The translations under genes were made by a program, and so were the position numbers. The notes under the pieces are model-generated. The model saw nothing but the letters and a program-made list of their open reading frames with translations, had not been told where the DNA came from and searched no databases. Positions 56,800 through 64,000 of a stretch of 64,000 nt of DNA are shown one piece after another (position 1 is the stretch's first letter; every line of letters starts with the position of its first letter). Origin of the DNA: Mesorhizobium carmichaelinearum (GTDB lineage: Bacteria > Pseudomonadota > Alphaproteobacteria > Rhizobiales > Rhizobiaceae); the NCBI RefSeq assembly GCF_900199455.1, contig NZ_FZQR01000013.1, positions 1 to 64,000 of the forward strand, read 5' to 3'.

Positions 56800-57474
56800 A
56801 TGCGTGAAGGACCTGACATTGCCCGCATCGCCAGCCTGGTCGGCGACCCGGCCCGCGCCAACATGCTGAACGCCCTGATGGGCGGTACGGCGCTGACGGC
56901 GAGCGAACTGGCGCTGGAAGCCGGCGTGTCGCTGCCGACCGCCTCGTCGCATCTGTCGAAACTGATGGAGGGCGGGTTGCTGACTCTGGCCAGCCAGGGC
57001 CGACACCGCTATTACGGCCTCGCCGGTCCACAGGTGGCGGGCATGATCGAGGCCATCACCGGCGTCGCCGAAGCCGTTGGCCCCAAGCGCGTGCGGCCGG
57101 GCCCGCGCGACGGCGCCATGCGTATCGCCCGCGTCTGCTACGACCACCTTGCCGGCGAGCAGGCGGTGGCGATGCTCGACCGCCTCGTCGAGAAGGACAT
57201 ATTGCTGCGCGACGACAGGGAGATCAGGCTCGGCCCGTCGGCGGTATCGCATTTTTCCGCGATCGGCATCGATGTCGACGCCAAACCGCGCCGCCCGGTC
57301 TGCCGCGCCTGCCTCGACTGGAGCGTGCGCCGCTCGCACCTCGCCGGCACGCTGGGCGCCGCCATCCTCGACAAGATTCTGTTGGAGAAGTGGGCAAGGC
57401 GGGAAAAGGACAGCCGCGCCGTGGTATTTTCGCCGCCGGGGAAACAGGCGTTCGAGAGGGTGTTTTTGGCTTGA
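56800..57474 (+). CDS. ArsR-family winged-helix regulator with C-terminal extension
   Basis: The 224-residue protein has an ArsR-like N-terminal winged helix: ARIASLVGDPARANMLNALM, TASELALEAGVSLPTASSHL, SKLMEGGLLTLASQGRHRYY. A roughly 120-residue C-terminal part follows, with CYDHLAGEQAVAMLDRLVEK and CRACLDWSVRRSHLAGTLGA. The two cysteines in CRACLDW might bind metal or sense redox. GAGGAA lies upstream of the ATG at 56800. It is divergent from the NIPSNAP/ABM pair, its probable target. Confidence 0.88.
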   Translation: MREGPDIARIASLVGDPARANMLNALMGGTALTASELALEAGVSLPTASSHLSKLMEGGLLTLASQGRHRYYGLAGPQVAGMIEAITGVAEAVGPKRVRPGPRDGAMRIARVCYDHLAGEQAVAMLDRLVEKDILLRDDREIRLGPSAVSHFSAIGIDVDAKPRRPVCRACLDWSVRRSHLAGTLGAAILDKILLEKWARREKDSRAVVFSPPGKQAFERVFLA

Positions 57475-57500
57475 TGGTCTGAGGAGGCGTCAGCGGGACA

Positions 57501-57660
57501 GCGCCCCCCTCTGTCCTGCCGGACATCTCCCCCACAAGCGGGGAGATCGGATGTCACTCCGGCTTTCGCCAATCTCTTACGGTGCAAGGGGTGCGAAAGC
57601 GTAGACGCTGCCAATCTCCCCACTCGTGGGGGAGATGGCCGGCAGGCCAGAGGGGGGCGC
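57501..57660. repeat. Intergenic palindromic repeat, family B variant, copy 4
   Basis: GCGCCCCCCTCTGTCCTGCC at the start and GGCAGGCCAGAGGGGGGCGC at the end frame two CTCCCCAC...GTGGGGGAG-type hairpins, as in copy 3 at 54142-54300. Confidence 0.8.
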
Positions 57661-57691
57661 GAAGGATCGCCGCGCTGACAAATTGCGCGAA

Positions 57692-60184
57692 CTACCCCCG
57701 TTTCAACACCTTCCCCTGCTCGAAAAACGCCTTCCACGGATCGACTTCCGCCAGCTTCGCCAGCGTCGTCTTGTCGCCGATCGGGAACGCATTCGGCGCC
57801 AGCCCGGCCCCGATCTCGGCCCAGGTCACCGGCATCGACACGGTGGCGCCCTTCTTGGCCCGCGACGAATAGGGCGCGACCGTCGTCGAGCCCCGTCCAT
57901 TGCGGAGATAGTCGACGAAGATTTTTCCGGTGCGCGCCTTCTTAGACAGCGTCGCCGTGTAGCGGTCTGGGGCACCTTGTTCGAGCGCCTTGGCGAAATC
58001 ATGCGCGAAGGTTTTTACCGCCTCCCAATCCGCCGATGGCTTCAGCGGCACCAGCACATGATAGCCCTTGCCGCCCGATGTCTTGACGAAATTCGGCAGC
58101 GACAATTCGTCGAGCTTGCCCCTGATATCGAGCGCCGCTTCGCGCACCGCTTTCACCTCAACGCCCTCATCGGGGTCGAGATCGAAGATGATCTGGTCGG
58201 GCTCTTCAAGCTTGTCGATCGTGCAGCCCCAGATATGGATCTCGACCACGCCGTACTGGACGAGCGCCGCAACGCCGTCGAAATCCTTGATGAACAGGAT
58301 CTCCTCGCCATCCCCGGGGTCCTTCATCCGCGCGATCTTGTCGCTCATGCCCGCCGAGGCGTGTTTCTGGAAGAAGCGCGGGCCACCGACGCCGTCCGGT
58401 GCTCTGACCAGGCTAAGCGGCCGGTTGATGACGAACTGCTCCATGCGCGGCCAGACCTGCGCATAGTGGTCGAGCAGCCCCTGCTTGGTGATCTTTTCCT
58501 CGGGCCACAGCAGCTTGTCGGGGTGGGAGAGTTTTACACTGGTCGTCATCGCTCCGGCGCCGCTGCCGCTTGACGCCGGCCTGGCCTTGCCTGTCGCTGC
58601 CTTGGGCTTTTCCTGCACAACGTCCTCCGCCGGCTTGTCCTCGCGCAGCCCCTGGAACGAGGCATGGCGTATTATACGGTCCGATGTCCAGCTGCGAAAC
58701 TCCACTTCGCCGACAAGCTCCGGCTTGACCCAGACCAGGCCCTTTCCCTTGGGCACGGCCTTGTCGAAAGGCGAATCCATCGCCTTCAAGGCTTCGAGCT
58801 TTTTCTTGAGCTCAGTCGCACCCTTGGCCGAGAAGCCGGTGCCAACACGGCCGGCATAATGCAGTTTGCCGTCCTCGTAATAACCGACCAGCAGCGAGCG
58901 CAGACCGCGCCCGGTCTTGTCCGACGGCAGATAGCCGCCGATGACGAATTCCTGCCGCGCCGTGCATTTCGACTTCACCCAGGTCGGACCGCGCCCGCTG
59001 CGATAGGGCGCATCGGCGCGTTTGGAGACGACGCCTTCCAGCCCCATGCGGCAGGCATGCTCCAGCATGATCTTGCCGGGCTCGGAAAAATGGTCGGAGA
59101 AACGCACCGCCGCATTTTCCGACGGCTTGCCGAGCAACTCCTGCAGGGCCTGTTTGCGCTCGACCAGCGGCTCGCCGCGCAAATCCTTGCCGTCGAGCCG
59201 CATCAGGTCAAAGACGTAGTAGCTGAAGCGGTTGGTGCGGTTGGCAGACAGGTCCTGCTGCAGCAGCGAGAAAGAAGAAACGCCGCTGTCGGCCAGCACG
59301 ACGATCTCGCCGTCGAGGATGGCGTCGCTGCATTTCAGTGCGGCGAGTTCGGCAGCGATCTCGCCGCCGAACTTCTCCGTCCAGTCGAGGCCGGTGCGGG
59401 TCAGCAATCGCACATCGGTGCCGGCGATCTGCGCCTGCATGCGATAGCCGTCGAATTTGACTTCATGCAGCCAGTCCTTGCCCGGCGGTGCGTCCCGTTC
59501 CAGCGTCGCCAGCTGCGGTTCGATGAAGTCGAGTTGCCGGCTTCTTCCCGCTTTCGCCTTGCCGGCGGCCGGCTTGTTGGAGTGCCAGACGTCAGGCTTC
59601 TTGCCCCTGGCAGCTTTGCCCTCGCCGACCTCTTCGATCGTCAGGCCGGACTTCACCGATTCCGGCGCTTCCTTCAGAATGTCCTCGCCCGGACGCGCCG
59701 CGGCATCGTCCGACTTGATCAGCAACCAGTTGTCGCGCTTTTCACCCGCCCGTGGCTTCAGCCGCACCAGATGCCACAGCCCATGCAGCTTGTGGCCCTT
59801 GAGCTCGAAACTGATATGGCCCTTCTTCATCGCCTTGGCCGGGTCGATTTCGGGCACCCACGTGCCCTCGTCCCAGACAATGACCGAGCCGCCGCCATAT
59901 TCGCCCTTGGGAATCGTGCCCTCGAAGGAGGCATAGTCGATCGGATGGTCCTCGACATGCACCGCGAGCCGCTTCTCATGCGGATCGAGGCTCGGGCCCC
60001 GCGTCACCGCCCAGCTCCACAGCACGCCGTCATGCTCGAGGCGAAAATCGTAGTGCAGCCGCGTCGCGGCATGTTTCTGGACGACGAAGATGCCGCCGGC
60101 TTTCGTTCCGCGAACAACATTGCCGGCCGGCTCCGATGTCTTCTTGAAATCGCGCTTGGCGTGATACGGCTCAAGGCTTGCCAT
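57692..60184 (-). CDS. ligD: Multifunctional NHEJ DNA ligase LigD
   Basis: The 830-residue enzyme carries the three LigD activities in the order phosphoesterase, ligase, polymerase. The N-terminal phosphoesterase contains HYDFRLEHDG and HVEDHPIDYASFEG (about residues 40-90). The ATP-dependent ligase contains HEVKFDGYRMQ, its adenylated lysine at residue 243. The C-terminal primase-polymerase begins near residue 550 (KLSHPDKLLWPEEKITKQGL) and includes DLDPDEG. It repairs double-strand breaks with Ku, whose gene lies 12 bp upstream on the same strand. Confidence 0.96.
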   Translation of the reverse strand: MASLEPYHAKRDFKKTSEPAGNVVRGTKAGGIFVVQKHAATRLHYDFRLEHDGVLWSWAVTRGPSLDPHEKRLAVHVEDHPIDYASFEGTIPKGEYGGGSVIVWDEGTWVPEIDPAKAMKKGHISFELKGHKLHGLWHLVRLKPRAGEKRDNWLLIKSDDAAARPGEDILKEAPESVKSGLTIEEVGEGKAARGKKPDVWHSNKPAAGKAKAGRSRQLDFIEPQLATLERDAPPGKDWLHEVKFDGYRMQAQIAGTDVRLLTRTGLDWTEKFGGEIAAELAALKCSDAILDGEIVVLADSGVSSFSLLQQDLSANRTNRFSYYVFDLMRLDGKDLRGEPLVERKQALQELLGKPSENAAVRFSDHFSEPGKIMLEHACRMGLEGVVSKRADAPYRSGRGPTWVKSKCTARQEFVIGGYLPSDKTGRGLRSLLVGYYEDGKLHYAGRVGTGFSAKGATELKKKLEALKAMDSPFDKAVPKGKGLVWVKPELVGEVEFRSWTSDRIIRHASFQGLREDKPAEDVVQEKPKAATGKARPASSGSGAGAMTTSVKLSHPDKLLWPEEKITKQGLLDHYAQVWPRMEQFVINRPLSLVRAPDGVGGPRFFQKHASAGMSDKIARMKDPGDGEEILFIKDFDGVAALVQYGVVEIHIWGCTIDKLEEPDQIIFDLDPDEGVEVKAVREAALDIRGKLDELSLPNFVKTSGGKGYHVLVPLKPSADWEAVKTFAHDFAKALEQGAPDRYTATLSKKARTGKIFVDYLRNGRGSTTVAPYSSRAKKGATVSMPVTWAEIGAGLAPNAFPIGDKTTLAKLAEVDPWKAFFEQGKVLKRG

Positions 60185-60196
60185 GGCTTGGTGTCC

Positions 60197-61066
60197 TCAG
60201 GCCGATTTGCGCTTGGGCGCGGCGGCTTTCGCTTTGGCGCGTTTGGCTGCCGGTTTGGCTTTCGCCGACGAAGACGGTTTCGTTGACCCGGAGTCCGACA
60301 GGCTCTTCTTCAGCGCGTCGAACAGGTCGACGACATTGGATGGCTTGGGCGCGGCCTTGGCCTTCGGCGCCTGGTGGCCGGCCTTCTTGGCGCGGATCAG
60401 TTCAAGCAGGGCGTCCTCGTATTTGTCGTCGAATTTCGACGGATCGAAAGTGGCCTTCTTCTTGTCGATGATCAGCTCGGCCAGGTCGGTCATCTCTTGG
60501 TCGGTCTTCACCGCCTTGATCTCGCCGAACACGCTGTCCGACTGGCGCACCGTATTGTCGTAGCGCAGCGTCGTAAGCACCATGCCCTTGCCGAGCGGCT
60601 CGATGACCACGGGACGCTCGCGTTGATAGAGGACGATGCGCGCCAGCCCGGCCATCTTCTTCGCAACCATCGCGTCGCGGATGACGGCGAACGCCTCCTC
60701 CGACACCTTGTCGGCCGGCGCGACATAATAGGGCGTGTCGAGGTAGATTTGCTGGATCGAGGCTTTGTCGACGAAGCCGTCAAGCGCCATCGTGTGCGAG
60801 GATTCGATCTGCACCGCCTCGATCTCGTCTTCCTCGATCTGCACGAAATTGCCGTCGTCGAGCTCATAGCCCTTGATCTCGTCGCCATCGCTGAGCGGCT
60901 TGCCGGTCTCGGCATCGACATAGATGCGCTTCACCGTGTTGCCGGTCTTGCGGTTGAGAATGCGGAACGAGACCTTTTCGGTATGGGTGACGACATTGGT
61001 CAGCTCTACCGCGCAGGTGACCAGCGACAGCTTCAAATAACCCTTCCAGGCGGGGCGCGGTGCCAT
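60197..61066 (-). CDS. ku: Ku protein, DNA end-binding factor of bacterial NHEJ
   Basis: The 289-residue protein begins MAPRPAWKGYLKLSLVTCAV, typical of bacterial Ku. It continues with SFRILNRKTGNTVKRIYVDA, DGDEIKGYELDDGNFVQIEE and ARIVLYQRERPVVIEPLGKG. The C-terminus is a lysine-rich tail (SSAKAKPAAKRAKAKAAAP). Ku forms a ring on broken DNA ends and recruits LigD. ligD starts 12 bp after its stop, so the two are co-transcribed. Many rhizobia carry several ku/ligD sets; this is one complete pair. Confidence 0.95.
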   Translation of the reverse strand: MAPRPAWKGYLKLSLVTCAVELTNVVTHTEKVSFRILNRKTGNTVKRIYVDAETGKPLSDGDEIKGYELDDGNFVQIEEDEIEAVQIESSHTMALDGFVDKASIQQIYLDTPYYVAPADKVSEEAFAVIRDAMVAKKMAGLARIVLYQRERPVVIEPLGKGMVLTTLRYDNTVRQSDSVFGEIKAVKTDQEMTDLAELIIDKKKATFDPSKFDDKYEDALLELIRAKKAGHQAPKAKAAPKPSNVVDLFDALKKSLSDSGSTKPSSSAKAKPAAKRAKAKAAAPKRKSA

Positions 61067-61444
61067 GGCAATTTCCCTTCAGCAATCAGATGAAGGTGAG
61101 AACGGCCAGGGCCCGCTCCAGTTCCGCCAGTGCGTGACATCAGGCACACCACGGCACGGCCGAGCCATTGTCGCTGCCCGAACGAAAATTTCACGGGCGC
61201 GACAGAAATTGAAACAGAACCGCGCGCAGGCGACATTCAAACGAAACATATGTGATGCAAAAGTCACACTGGACGGAATGGCGACAAAGAGCATGGAAAC
61301 ACCCCGAAACAGCCGCATTCCGGCCACGAAGCAACGGGTTTTCGACCAGATATTAACATCGTGTTCACCGACTATTCACGCCTCGACGCTATGATGTCCG
61401 TCAATCGGAAGGGACATCCGAAAATCGGGACAGGGACAGGGTAA
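61067..61444. other. 378-bp gene-free region upstream of ku
   Basis: This region separates ku from a tiny plus-strand frame at 61445. It is AT-richer than its surroundings near 61220-61370 and presumably contains divergent promoters. I see no repeat family, terminator or supported gene in it. Confidence 0.5.
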
Positions 61445-61585
61445 ATGAACTTCCTTACGCACCTCATCGGCTATGCCGCAGCCATCCGCGAATTCATCGC
61501 GCCGACCTATCGGCCCGAGCGCTATTACATGCGCGGCCCGGGTCCGGCATGCGCCCGCCGCGGCACCTCGCTGGGCGCGCACTGA
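61445..61585 (+). CDS. Tiny candidate protein, Tyr/Arg-rich
   Basis: The 46-residue frame from the ATG at 61445 reads MNFLTHLIGYAAAIREFIAP and then TYRPERYYMRGPGPACARRG. ACAGGGTAA precedes the start. A short hydrophobic N-terminus is followed by a basic, tyrosine-rich part. A second tiny frame at 61588 shares a TYRxER-like segment (TYRSERP). The order, spacing (2 bp) and shared motif suggest that they could be real, but with no known homologue this is tentative. Confidence 0.4.
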   Translation: MNFLTHLIGYAAAIREFIAPTYRPERYYMRGPGPACARRGTSLGAH

Positions 61586-61587
61586 CC

Positions 61588-61713
61588 ATGACGTTCGAGA
61601 GCCGCCACAACAGCCGCATCTGCAGGCCGGGTGCCGATACCCGCGCCACCACCTATCGTTCCGAGCGCCCGGCGCTGGCCGAAAGGCGGCGTGCGACATC
61701 GCCACGTCTTTGA
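61588..61713 (+). CDS. Tiny candidate protein, Arg-rich, following 61445-61585
   Basis: The 41-residue frame reads MTFESRHNSRICRPGADTRA and then TTYRSERPALAERRRATSPR. It starts two bases after the previous frame's stop. It is very basic with no membrane segment. The shared TYRxER motif with its neighbour is the only argument beyond the open frame; there is no clear ribosome site of its own, so it would rely on coupling. Confidence 0.25.
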   Translation: MTFESRHNSRICRPGADTRATTYRSERPALAERRRATSPRL

Positions 61714-61764
61714 TCCCGCCATCGGCTGGCTTAGTGTCCCAGGACACGAGCAGCCGAGGCCCGC

Positions 61765-62241
61765 GTGACCGACCTTTCCCAGTCAAGTCTGTCCCAATCA
61801 CATCTGGCCAAGCCCAGTCCTCCCGCTGAACCATCTTTCGATGCACGCCAGCCGCTGATCGTCTTCGACGGCGTCTGCGTGCTGTGCTCCGGCTTCGTGC
61901 GCATGGTGGTCAGGCTCGACCGCCAAAACCGTTTCCGCTTCGCCACCGCGCAATCGCCCTTCGGCGAAGCGTTGTTCAGGAAGCATGGGCTGCGCACGGA
62001 CTCTTACGAAACCAATCTCGTCCTCGTCGACGGCCTTGCCTTCACCAAGCTCGACAGCTTTGTCGCCGTGATGTCGGAACTCGGCTGGCCGTGGCGCGCG
62101 GCGAGGGCGCTGTTGCTGCTGCCGCGCCCGCTGCGCGACTGGCTTTACAATCGCATCGCCAAAAACCGTTATGCGCTGTTTGGCAGGAAGGACAGCTGCG
62201 ACATTCCATCGGCCGAGCTGCGGGAGCGGTTCCTCGGCTAG
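61765..62241 (+). CDS. DCC-family thiol-disulfide oxidoreductase (DUF393, YuxK-like)
   Basis: The 158-residue protein has the family motif IVFDGVCVLCSGFVRMVVRL with the DxxCxxC-like DGVCVLC near residue 35. QNRFRFATAQSPFGEALFRK and SYETNLVLVDGLAFTKLDSF follow, and the C-terminus is a typical WPWRAARALLLLPRPLRDWL segment. The start is a GTG at 61765, with GAGG upstream and no nearby in-frame ATG. The next gene begins 24 bp after its stop on the same strand, so the two may form an operon. The redox partner is unknown. Confidence 0.85.
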   Translation: MTDLSQSSLSQSHLAKPSPPAEPSFDARQPLIVFDGVCVLCSGFVRMVVRLDRQNRFRFATAQSPFGEALFRKHGLRTDSYETNLVLVDGLAFTKLDSFVAVMSELGWPWRAARALLLLPRPLRDWLYNRIAKNRYALFGRKDSCDIPSAELRERFLG

Positions 62242-62265
62242 GCCTTGCTTCGGGGGGAGCAGCGC

Positions 62266-63939
62266 ATGAGACTTCTCATCGTCGGCGGCTATGGCACCTT
62301 CGGCGGACGCATCATCCAGCTGCTGGAGAACGAGCCGCGTCTGACGGTGATCGTTGCCGGTCGCTCTTTGGCGAAGGCCGAGGCCTGGTGCAAAAGCCGT
62401 GGCGCGGTCGCCGCGCAACTGATGCCGGCAGCGTTCGACCGGGATGGCGATCTCGCCGCGCAGCTGGAGTCGCTGCGCCCCGACACGCTGGTCGATGCCA
62501 GCGGCCCGTTCCAGGCCTATGGCGAAGGCCGCTACCGCCTGATCGAGGCCTGTATCGGGCAAGGCATCAATTATCTCGACCTCGCCGATGGATCGGATTT
62601 CGTCGCTGGCGTGCGGGCTTTCGATGCGGCCGCGAAGCAGGCCGGGCTGTTCGTCCTGTCCGGTGTCTCCAGCTTTCCGGTGCTGACGGCGGCGGCGGTG
62701 CGCCGGCTGTCCTGCGCCATGGTGCGCATCGACACGATCAAGGGCGGCATCGCGCCGTCGCCCTATGCCGGCGTCGGCGAAAACGTCATCCGGGCGATCG
62801 CGGGCTATGCCGGCCAGCCGGTCGAACTGATGCGCGACGGCATCAAGGCGCAGGGCCACCCGCTGACCGAACAGATGCGTTACACGATCGCGCCGCCTGG
62901 CCGCGTGCCGCTCAAGAACACGCTGTTTTCGCTGGTCGACGTGCCGGACCTGCGCGCGTTGGCGGAGCTGTGGCCGCAGGCGAAAACCATCTGGATGGGC
63001 GCCGGGCCGGTGCCCGAAATCCTGCACCGCGCGCTGATCGGCCTTGCCTGGCTGGTGCGCATCGGGCTGGTCCGCTCGCTGGCACCGCTCGCCCCGCTGA
63101 TGCATTGGGCGACCAACCGGCTGCGCTGGGGCGAACATCGCGGCGGCATGTTCGTGCTGGTCGAAGGTGCGGACCCGGCCGGGACGCAGCTCAAATGCTC
63201 ATGGCATCTTCTGGCTGAAGGCGATGACGGGCCGTTGATCCCGTCAATGGCGGTCGAGGCGCTGGTCCGCAAGGCGTTGGATGGCCGCATGCCCGCGACC
63301 GGCGCCCGCCCGGCGGTGAACGATCTCGAGCTTGCCGACTATGAAGCGCTGTTCGCGGGCAGGACGATCTATTCCGGCTTTCGCGACGACACTGCCGGCG
63401 ACCCGGGCAAACCGCTCTATGCGGAATTGCTCGGCGAGGCCTGGCAAGGCGTGCCCGAAAAAATCCGCGCCATGCACGATCATGCGAAAACGGCGGAAGG
63501 TCGTGCCAGCGTCGAGCGCGGATCAAATTTCCTTAGCCGGATAACGGCCTGGCTGATCGGCTTTCCCGGGCCAGGCACCGATATTCCGGTGCGTGTCCGC
63601 TTCGACGTCGACAAAGCGGAAGAAACCTGGACGCGGACATTCGGCACGCACAGTTTTTCAAGCCGCCAGTTCGCGGGGCAGGGGCGCTCTGAGCGCCTTT
63701 TATGCGAGCGCTTCGGCCCGCTGACCTTCGCCATGACGCTGGTCGCCGAAGAGGGCAAGCTGTCGCTCGTCCTGCGCGGTTGGAGCGTTCTCGGCCTGCC
63801 CTTGCCGATGTGGCTCTGCCCGCGCTCGGCCTCCTTCGAGACAGTCGAGAATGGCCGCTTCCGCTTCCATGTCGAGATTTCGCACCCGCTCACCGGGCTG
63901 ATCGTGCGCTATCGCGGCCGGCTCGAGCCGGTTGACTAG
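62266..63939 (+). CDS. Saccharopine dehydrogenase-like NAD(P)-binding protein with C-terminal DUF4166
   Basis: The 557-residue product starts MRLLIVGGYGTFGGRIIQLL, a Rossmann GxGxxG-type opening. It continues with saccharopine dehydrogenase-like text (DTLVDASGPFQAYGEGRYRL, LIEACIGQGINYLDLADGSD). The C-terminal part from about residue 385 matches DUF4166 (RTFGTHSFSSRQFAGQGRSE, ERFGPLTFAMTLVAEEGKLS, NGRFRFHVEISHPLTGLIVR). The ATG at 62266 follows GGGGGGAGCAGC. The combination is known in rhizobia and Proteobacteria, but the substrate is not. The 61 bases from 63940 to the window end hold nothing that I can support. Confidence 0.82.
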   Translation: MRLLIVGGYGTFGGRIIQLLENEPRLTVIVAGRSLAKAEAWCKSRGAVAAQLMPAAFDRDGDLAAQLESLRPDTLVDASGPFQAYGEGRYRLIEACIGQGINYLDLADGSDFVAGVRAFDAAAKQAGLFVLSGVSSFPVLTAAAVRRLSCAMVRIDTIKGGIAPSPYAGVGENVIRAIAGYAGQPVELMRDGIKAQGHPLTEQMRYTIAPPGRVPLKNTLFSLVDVPDLRALAELWPQAKTIWMGAGPVPEILHRALIGLAWLVRIGLVRSLAPLAPLMHWATNRLRWGEHRGGMFVLVEGADPAGTQLKCSWHLLAEGDDGPLIPSMAVEALVRKALDGRMPATGARPAVNDLELADYEALFAGRTIYSGFRDDTAGDPGKPLYAELLGEAWQGVPEKIRAMHDHAKTAEGRASVERGSNFLSRITAWLIGFPGPGTDIPVRVRFDVDKAEETWTRTFGTHSFSSRQFAGQGRSERLLCERFGPLTFAMTLVAEEGKLSLVLRGWSVLGLPLPMWLCPRSASFETVENGRFRFHVEISHPLTGLIVRYRGRLEPVD

Positions 63940-64000
63940 CAATGGGTACGAGCTCTCCGCTTGCGTCGGGCCCGATCAGGGCCGAAAGATTTTTGCGCGG

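Noticed and set aside
58664..60286. 540-residue open frame opposite ligD
   Set aside because: Shadow of ligD caused by high third-position GC.

Overview
This window looks like chromosome from a Mesorhizobium-type alphaproteobacterium. The DNA is GC-rich. One gene (4100-5167) encodes a 355-residue protein that matches, as I recall it, the cyclic-nucleotide-gated K+ channel MlotiK1 of Mesorhizobium loti, including its cAMP-contacting arginines at positions 307 and 348. A DUF680-type small exported protein, a MbfA iron exporter behind an Irr-like palindrome, and several families of intergenic palindromic repeats (RIME-like) point the same way. No rRNA, tRNA, CRISPR array or replication origin was recognised.

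Layout. 1-260: the inner edge of an IS481-like insertion sequence that runs off the window. 409-5167: secB, an orphan family-5 solute-binding protein, a small membrane protein and the MlotiK1-type channel, followed by a decayed second copy of the membrane-protein gene. 5738-6937: a 1,184-bp transposon-shaped cassette with 19-bp terminal inverted repeats and an 8-bp target duplication. It holds only a Panacea-type antitoxin gene and a partner small protein, and no transposase. 7000-9226: AT-richer genes (TPR-like protein, two-helix membrane protein) leading into a LivK-type binding protein. 9236-17020: lepA, two tandem TadG-like genes, several exported small proteins and a periplasmic MsrA. 17083-24762: a DUF4242 gene divergent from a large LuxR-type ATPase regulator, then cydAB and a YadGH-type ABC exporter. 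24815-31554: DUF2156 protein, flavin monooxygenase, a second K+ channel, a PhoX phosphatase and a Gly/Asn-rich exported protein. 31712-37397: a NarL-type two-component pair, SMR-like plus PAP2 genes, and an XRE regulator with a SulP anion transporter. 37522-44877: HAD dehalogenase/EamA/LysR cluster, DNA glycosylase, SMP-30-like propeller divergent from an XRE regulator, and a class III nucleotide cyclase. 44959-51090: YiiX-like hydrolase, CHAD and CYTH genes, and a CecR-type TetR regulator heading a four-gene export operon. 51214-57474: DUF680 protein, a second DUF4242 gene divergent from an AraC regulator, threonine dehydratase-like enzyme, mbfA, and an ABM/NIPSNAP pair divergent from an ArsR-type regulator. 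57692-63939: ku-ligD, two tiny Arg-rich reading frames, a DCC thiol oxidoreductase and a saccharopine-dehydrogenase/DUF4166 protein.

The repeated theme is a divergent regulator/effector pair with a visible palindrome or direct repeat between them: 17707-17736, 42401-42417, 47314-47341, 54782-54806 and 56765-56778. The most unusual item is the transposase-less cassette that apparently moved a toxin-antitoxin pair as its only cargo.
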